A DNA stretch of 9,316 nucleotides, taken from assembly GCA_008080925.1 (NCBI GenBank), contig VMDJ01000100.1, positions 1-9,316 on the forward strand, read 5' to 3'. A model generated the notes under the pieces. It was not told the origin of the DNA. It saw nothing but the letters and a program-made list of their open reading frames with translations, and ran no database searches. The position numbers were made by a program, and so were the translations under genes. The stretch's first letter is position 1. Every line of letters begins with the position of its first letter. This document shows positions 5,664 through 9,316 of this stretch, piece after piece. The stretch is from Gammaproteobacteria bacterium. Its GTDB lineage: Bacteria > Pseudomonadota > Gammaproteobacteria > Chromatiales > Chromatiaceae.

Positions 5664-7085
5664 ATGGCGATTAAATTACCGTTCATCAAACAGCATGACA
5701 GAGTGATCCTCGCGCCTTGGGAAAAGCGCTTTGATCGGATACTCACTCCGTTTGAACAATTCGTTCAACGCGAAACAACGACCGGCTTCATCTTGATGGC
5801 ATCAGCGTTAATTGCGCTACTGCTTGCCAATAGCTGGATTGCTGAAGATTACTTCCACCTTCAACACATCAGCTTTGGTTTTCACTTTGGTGATTGGGAG
5901 CTAAATAAATCGTTACACCACTGGGTCAATGACGGTTTGATGACCATCTTCTTCTTGGTGGTCGGCTTAGAACTTAAGCGTGAACTGTTAGTTGGCGAAC
6001 TCGCGGATATCAAACAAGCTTCTCTACCAATCATTGCGGCGATTGGCGGCATGATTGTTCCAGCACTCATTTTTTACAGCATGAACCCTGAAGGTGACGC
6101 AGTGAAAGGTTGGGGCATACCCATGGCAACCGATATCGCATTCGCTCTCGGTGTCATCGCCCTATTGGCCAAACGCGTTCCTAAATCTTTGATCACCTTC
6201 CTTGTTGCACTGGCGATTGTGGATGACTTAGGCGCTGTCTTAGTGATTGCGCTGTTCTATACCGAAGAACTCAAGATCTCTTACTTGATACTCGGAGCTG
6301 TTGTTGCCGGCTTTATGATCATGATGAACCTTGCGGGTGTCCGTCGACCCGGCATGTATATTTTCGTTGGTTTGTTCTTGTGGCTCGCACTTCTGAAATC
6401 AGGTGTACATGCCACATTAGCAGGCGTTATCACCGCGTTTTGCGTACCAACACTATCACGCTTTGATCCGCACACTTTTAGCCGTCGCATGCGCGACACA
6501 CTGGTTCACTTTGACTCAACGATAAAGCCAGACAAAGGGTTACTCGGCAACAATGAGATGTGTGCTGTGGTGAGCACTCTTAAGAATGGTCTTAATGGCA
6601 TTCAAACCCCTCTCAGCCGCTTAGAAACCACCATGCACACGCCAGTCGCTTTCTTTATTTTGCCAATCTTTGCGATCTTCAATGCTGGTGTTGCGATCAA
6701 CTTTTCTGAGTTCACCACCCTTTTCAACAACAGCGTTACATTGGGTGTTAGTTCAGGCTTGATCATTGGTAAGTTCATTGGCATAGCAGGCTTTAGCTTT
6801 ATTGCGATCAAGCTAGGTGTATCTGTTCTTCCGACGGGCGCTAATCATGCGCAGTTAGCTGGCACAGCTTTGTTGGGCGGCATTGGCTTTACCATGTCGA
6901 TCTTTATCGCTGAACTTGCCTATGTTGGAAATGCCGCGCTGATCACTCAAGCCAAGATTGGTATTTTGAGTGCATCTTTAGTTGCTGGCTTAGTCGGATA
7001 TGCCATCTTGTACAAGATGGGCGCAAAGCACGCTGCTTCAGCGAGCTTGTCGCATCCAAACGCGGAAGCTGAGCAACAGAGCTAA
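5664..7085 (+). CDS. nhaA: Na+/H+ antiporter NhaA, long form
   Basis: NhaA is an inner-membrane antiporter that exports Na+ (or Li+) in exchange for protons and supports growth in salt and at alkaline pH. The protein is 473 aa from the ATG, against 388 in E. coli. The fold's key residues are present: D157 in MATDIAFALG (E. coli D133), the ion-binding pair D187-D188 in AIVDDLGAV (E. coli D163-D164), H249 in KSGVHATLAG (E. coli H225), and K370 in IIGKFIGI (E. coli K300). About twelve hydrophobic segments can be traced. The extra length lies in an N-terminal extension of about 25 residues, a hydrophilic stretch at about 264-322 before HTPVAFFILPIFAIFNAGV, and a soluble C-terminal tail rich in Ala, Ser and Glu. 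The last 16 codons overlap the 3' end of msrQ on the other strand. No terminator follows. Confidence 0.96.
   Translation: MAIKLPFIKQHDRVILAPWEKRFDRILTPFEQFVQRETTTGFILMASALIALLLANSWIAEDYFHLQHISFGFHFGDWELNKSLHHWVNDGLMTIFFLVVGLELKRELLVGELADIKQASLPIIAAIGGMIVPALIFYSMNPEGDAVKGWGIPMATDIAFALGVIALLAKRVPKSLITFLVALAIVDDLGAVLVIALFYTEELKISYLILGAVVAGFMIMMNLAGVRRPGMYIFVGLFLWLALLKSGVHATLAGVITAFCVPTLSRFDPHTFSRRMRDTLVHFDSTIKPDKGLLGNNEMCAVVSTLKNGLNGIQTPLSRLETTMHTPVAFFILPIFAIFNAGVAINFSEFTTLFNNSVTLGVSSGLIIGKFIGIAGFSFIAIKLGVSVLPTGANHAQLAGTALLGGIGFTMSIFIAELAYVGNAALITQAKIGILSASLVAGLVGYAILYKMGAKHAASASLSHPNAEAEQQS
7003..7020. repeat. Perfect 18-bp palindrome inside the 3' end of nhaA
   Basis: CCATCTTGTACAAGATGG reads the same on both strands. 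It encodes Ile-Leu-Tyr-Lys-Met of the last NhaA membrane segment. It begins 17 nt beyond the msrQ stop codon in the direction of msrQ transcription. As RNA it would fold into a seven-pair stem with a four-base loop, but no U-tract follows on either strand, so it is not a standard terminator. Confidence 0.6.
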
Positions 7086-7613
7086 GATCACGGCATAAAG
7101 AATAGGCAGACTAAAGTCCGCCTTAAGCGACATCGTATAGTGCACAACACCCAGTACCGGAATGATGTACACAGCACGATGCAGCTTGCGCCATGAGGCA
7201 CCTAACTTTTTAATCATGCCTTTTGTTGAGGTCGCAACCAAAGGTAATAAAAGTAGCCACCCCATAAAGCCCAGTGTGATGTATGGCCTATCAAGCACAT
7301 CCTCGAGCAACAAACGCCAATCTAACTGCTGATCAATAAATAGCCATAGCGCCATGTGCGTTGTAGCGTAAAAAGCCGCAAATAAGCCAATCAAGCGACG
7401 GTAGCGAATCAAGCTCACCCAACCGGTTAGTTGGCGCAGCGGCGTTATCAGCAATCCAAGCAACAAAAATCGCAGCGTCCATTGACCGGTGTGATCTGTC
7501 AGCGTTTCGAGTGGGTTAGCGCCAAGATCATTGGTCGCAATTAAATAAGTCGCATAAAGTGCAGGTGAGCCGAGCAGCACCCATGCAATCGTTTTTCTGA
7601 TCCACCAAGGCAT
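7038..7613 (-). CDS. msrQ: MsrQ, heme-binding membrane subunit of the periplasmic methionine sulfoxide reductase system
   Basis: MsrQ (formerly YedZ) is an inner-membrane b-type cytochrome that passes electrons to the molybdenum enzyme MsrP for repair of oxidised methionine in periplasmic proteins. The protein has 191 aa (E. coli 211) and about six hydrophobic helices. The ferric-reductase-like pattern is clear: TGQWTLRFLLLGLLITPLR (42-60), then candidate heme ligands H86 in YATTHMALW, H145 in WRKLHRAVYI and H158 in VVHYTM. The start codon shares its A with the msrP stop (TAATG) and there is no good Shine-Dalgarno, so translation is probably coupled to msrP. The 3' end overlaps nhaA by 48 nt in opposite orientation, and no terminator is visible in or after the overlap. 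Confidence 0.96.
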   Translation of the reverse strand: MPWWIRKTIAWVLLGSPALYATYLIATNDLGANPLETLTDHTGQWTLRFLLLGLLITPLRQLTGWVSLIRYRRLIGLFAAFYATTHMALWLFIDQQLDWRLLLEDVLDRPYITLGFMGWLLLLPLVATSTKGMIKKLGASWRKLHRAVYIIPVLGVVHYTMSLKADFSLPILYAVILALLLSFRVWMRQAR

Positions 7614-8575
7614 TAATAGAACTTAGTTAGATCCATGCCGCGATATAAATCAGCCACTTCATCTGAATAACCGTTAAACATCAGTGTTTCATCACGGGAA
7701 GCAAACAAGCCCTCACCAATATTGCGATGGAAGGCCTGTGTCCAACGCGGATGATCGACCATCGGGTTAACATTGGCATAAAAACCGTATTCATCCGCTG
7801 CCATAGTTTCCCATGTTGTTGCTGGCTGCTTTTCAACAAACTTAATTTTGACAATCGATTTAATGCTCTTAAAGCCATACTTCCAAGGCACCATCAAGCG
7901 CAGTGGTGCACCATTTTGCGCGGGTAGTTCCTTGCCATACACACCGGTTACCAACATGCTCAAAGGATGCATTGCCTCATCGATACGCAATCCTTCTTGG
8001 TAGGGCCAATCAAGAATTTTACGGCGCGTACCGGGCATCATCTCTTTATCAACAAGCGTTTCAAAAACCACATACTTGGCTTTTGAGTTCGGCTTAAAAC
8101 GCTTCAGCAAGGTGGCTAATGAAAAGCCAGCCCAAGGCACAACCATTGCCCATGCCTCAACACAACGAAAACGATAGACACGCTCTTCCTGATCAATCAG
8201 CTTAAAGATATCTTCAATCCCGATCTCACCCGGCGCATCACATTCGCCTTCAACACTGATCGTCCAAGGTCGTGATTTAAAAGCACCTGAGTTCTTCTTT
8301 GGATCATCCTTTCCTGTGCCAAACTCATAAAAGTTGTTATAGCTGGTGACATGCTTGTACTCAGTGGGCGATAAGCCACCACCAATGCCGGAATCTTTTA
8401 AATTGGGTATCGCAGGAAGATTACCTTGAGGCTCAACCAACGCATGTGCAGGAAGTTGCCATGCTGCAATGCTAGCCATCGCTGCCTTGATAATGGAACG
8501 ACGTTGCTGAAAAAAATGCTCTGGCGTGATCTCAGATGAACGCACATCTGAGGTTTTGCGTGTTTTGATGATCAT
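7613..8575 (-). CDS. msrP: MsrP, catalytic molybdenum subunit of the periplasmic methionine sulfoxide reductase
   Basis: MsrP (formerly YedY) reduces methionine sulfoxide in envelope proteins damaged by reactive oxygen or chlorine species. It is 320 aa (E. coli 334). The Tat signal is at the N terminus: R25-R26 in QQRRSIIK, a hydrophobic stretch, and a plausible cleavage after AHA at 45. The motif departs from the consensus S/T-R-R-x-F-L-K, as the E. coli protein's does. In the mature domain SYNNFYEFG (78-86) and RCVEAWAMVVPW (137-148) are diagnostic; C138 is the molybdenum ligand. PQNGAP-type (here PAQNGAPLRLMVPWKYG) and DEYGFYANVNPMVDHPRW segments are conserved. GAGG with a 7-nt spacer precedes the ATG. 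It is followed by msrQ with a 1-nt overlap. slyX lies 57 nt upstream on the same strand; whether msrPQ has its own promoter is uncertain. Confidence 0.97.
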   Translation of the reverse strand: MIIKTRKTSDVRSSEITPEHFFQQRRSIIKAAMASIAAWQLPAHALVEPQGNLPAIPNLKDSGIGGGLSPTEYKHVTSYNNFYEFGTGKDDPKKNSGAFKSRPWTISVEGECDAPGEIGIEDIFKLIDQEERVYRFRCVEAWAMVVPWAGFSLATLLKRFKPNSKAKYVVFETLVDKEMMPGTRRKILDWPYQEGLRIDEAMHPLSMLVTGVYGKELPAQNGAPLRLMVPWKYGFKSIKSIVKIKFVEKQPATTWETMAADEYGFYANVNPMVDHPRWTQAFHRNIGEGLFASRDETLMFNGYSDEVADLYRGMDLTKFY

Positions 8576-8582
8576 AATGCCC

Positions 8583-8607
8583 CCTCGACTCTTAGGACAT
8601 CATTATC
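8583..8607 (-). promoter_or_regulatory. Candidate msrP -10 box and ribosome binding site
   Basis: In the 57-bp gap between slyX and msrP the minus strand reads GATAAT at 8607-8602, five of six bases of a -10 box, with a start near 8595. The -35 position (8630-8625, CTTCGT) is poor. GAGG at 8586-8583 is the msrP Shine-Dalgarno. No terminator for purL-slyX is seen in the gap, so read-through from slyX is the alternative. Confidence 0.35.
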
Positions 8608-8632
8608 GGACAAAGATTCCCGTTACGAAGCC

Positions 8633-8836
8633 TTAATAATGCGGAGGTGGCGTATCAATGATCTCGACACCGGCATTATTTTCCGCCAAAGACTGCAGTT
8701 GCTCTTGCAGTTTCTTCACGTGCTGTATTAATTCAGCGATCTTGCGCTCTTGAAGCAAGACCTGACGTGTTAGCTCATCGATGGAGGCTTCTTGATGAGC
8801 CACCTTCTCTTGCAGTGCAATCAGATCATCAGACAT
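8633..8836 (-). CDS. slyX: SlyX-family small coiled-coil protein
   Basis: SlyX is a short protein of unknown molecular function, widespread in proteobacteria. This one is 67 aa (E. coli 72). Residues 1 to about 52 show a heptad pattern of a coiled coil (LIALQEKVAHQEASIDELTR and onward), and the C terminus TPPPHY is the family hallmark. An in-frame ATG at 8896 would add 20 residues that only mirror purL codons. I choose 8836 because it gives the family length and because its A is shared with the purL stop in TGATG. No strong Shine-Dalgarno precedes it, only a weak GGGT, so translation is probably coupled to purL. Reading a link to purine synthesis from this position would be speculation. Confidence 0.93.
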   Translation of the reverse strand: MSDDLIALQEKVAHQEASIDELTRQVLLQERKIAELIQHVKKLQEQLQSLAENNAGVEIIDTPPPHY

Positions 8837-9316
8837 CAGTTGACCCAACGACGTGCATTTCGGAATAAACGCATCCATGGCGCCGACTCTTGCCAATCAT
8901 CTGGATGCCATGAGTTAGTCACTGTACGAATCACGCGCTCTGGGTGCGGCATCATAATCGTCACGCGACCATCAGCATTACTCAGACCGGCAATACCCTC
9001 TGGTGAGCCATTTGGGTTTGCTGGATAACGAGAAGCAATCTCGCCATTGTTCTCAATGTAACGAATTGCGACCTCAGATGACGCTGCACTGATCGCATCA
9101 GCTGAAGCAAACTCAGCACGTCCCTCACCGTGTGCCACAGCGATAGGCATACGCGAACCAGCCATACCATCGAGCAACACTGATGAGCTTTCTTGCACCT
9201 CAACCATGACTAAACGCGCCTCGAACTGCTCAGAGCGGTTACGTACAAAGTGCGGCCAATGGTCAGTGCCTGGAATTAATGACTTTAGGTTCGATAGCAT
9301 CTGACAACCATTACAG
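8836..9316 (-). CDS. purL: Phosphoribosylformylglycinamidine synthase PurL, C-terminal glutaminase domain (partial)
   Basis: PurL (FGAM synthetase) converts FGAR, glutamine and ATP to FGAM in purine synthesis. Only about the last 159 residues are in the window; the rest lies beyond the right edge. The fragment opens with CNGCQML, in which the cysteine of NGC (codon 9306-9304) is the glutaminase nucleophile. The other triad residues are H and E of MMPHPERV (His codon 8946-8944). YPANPNGSP and the ending NSWHPDDWQESAPWMRLFRNAR are characteristic of the large single-chain proteobacterial PurL. It ends in TGA, overlapping slyX by 1 nt. The fragment is intact as far as visible; the N-terminal and synthetase domains cannot be judged. 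Confidence 0.97.
   Translation of the reverse strand, partial: CNGCQMLSNLKSLIPGTDHWPHFVRNRSEQFEARLVMVEVQESSSVLLDGMAGSRMPIAVAHGEGRAEFASADAISAASSEVAIRYIENNGEIASRYPANPNGSPEGIAGLSNADGRVTIMMPHPERVIRTVTNSWHPDDWQESAPWMRLFRNARRWVN

Noticed and set aside
8837..8896. A 20-residue N-terminal extension of SlyX.
   Set aside because: It lies entirely over purL codons, has no ribosome site, and makes the protein longer than the family.

Overview
The window is chromosomal DNA from a gammaproteobacterium, made almost entirely of conserved core genes. Support comes from the EttA, SlyX (ending TPPPHY), PurL, NhaA and MsrPQ proteins, from tRNA genes that encode their own CCA ends, and from a moderate base composition. 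A marine Oceanospirillales- or Pseudomonas-like host is my inference; nothing here fixes the genus. I see no transposase, integrase, CRISPR array, toxin-antitoxin pair or phage gene.

Layout, left to right. (1) Minus strand, 1-1443: glyA followed 12 nt later by the 5' part of nrdR, which runs off the left edge. (2) Minus strand, 1509-1888: a three-gene tRNA operon, transcribed Pro(TGG) - Arg(TCT) - His(GTG), with a strong stable-RNA type promoter and an intrinsic terminator. (3) Plus strand, 1976-4599: folD and ettA, 28 nt apart, ended by a UUCG-loop terminator. (4) Plus strand, 4600-5065: a small secreted Gly/Asn/Ser-rich protein gene that I cannot assign, preceded by stacked short palindromes and followed by its own terminator. 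(5) Plus strand, 5072-5569: a GNAT acetyltransferase gene whose extended -10 promoter appears to start transcription on the A of the ATG, so the mRNA may be leaderless. (6) Plus strand, 5664-7085: a long-form NhaA sodium/proton antiporter. (7) Minus strand, 9316-7038: the glutaminase end of purL, slyX, then msrP-msrQ. msrQ runs tail-to-tail into nhaA with a 48-nt coding overlap.

How the genes fit together. GlyA makes 5,10-methylene-THF from serine and FolD converts it to 10-formyl-THF. PurL acts in purine synthesis, which consumes that formyl-THF. NrdR controls ribonucleotide reductase, the step after nucleotide synthesis. EttA gates translation according to the ATP/ADP state, and the tRNA operon supplies translation. 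MsrP and MsrQ form the periplasmic methionine-sulfoxide repair pair, and NhaA handles sodium and pH at the inner membrane.

No dramatic new system is visible. The items most worth a second look are the small secreted low-complexity protein with its palindromic leader, the apparently leaderless GNAT gene, and the nhaA/msrQ antisense overlap with a perfect 18-bp palindrome just beyond the msrQ stop.
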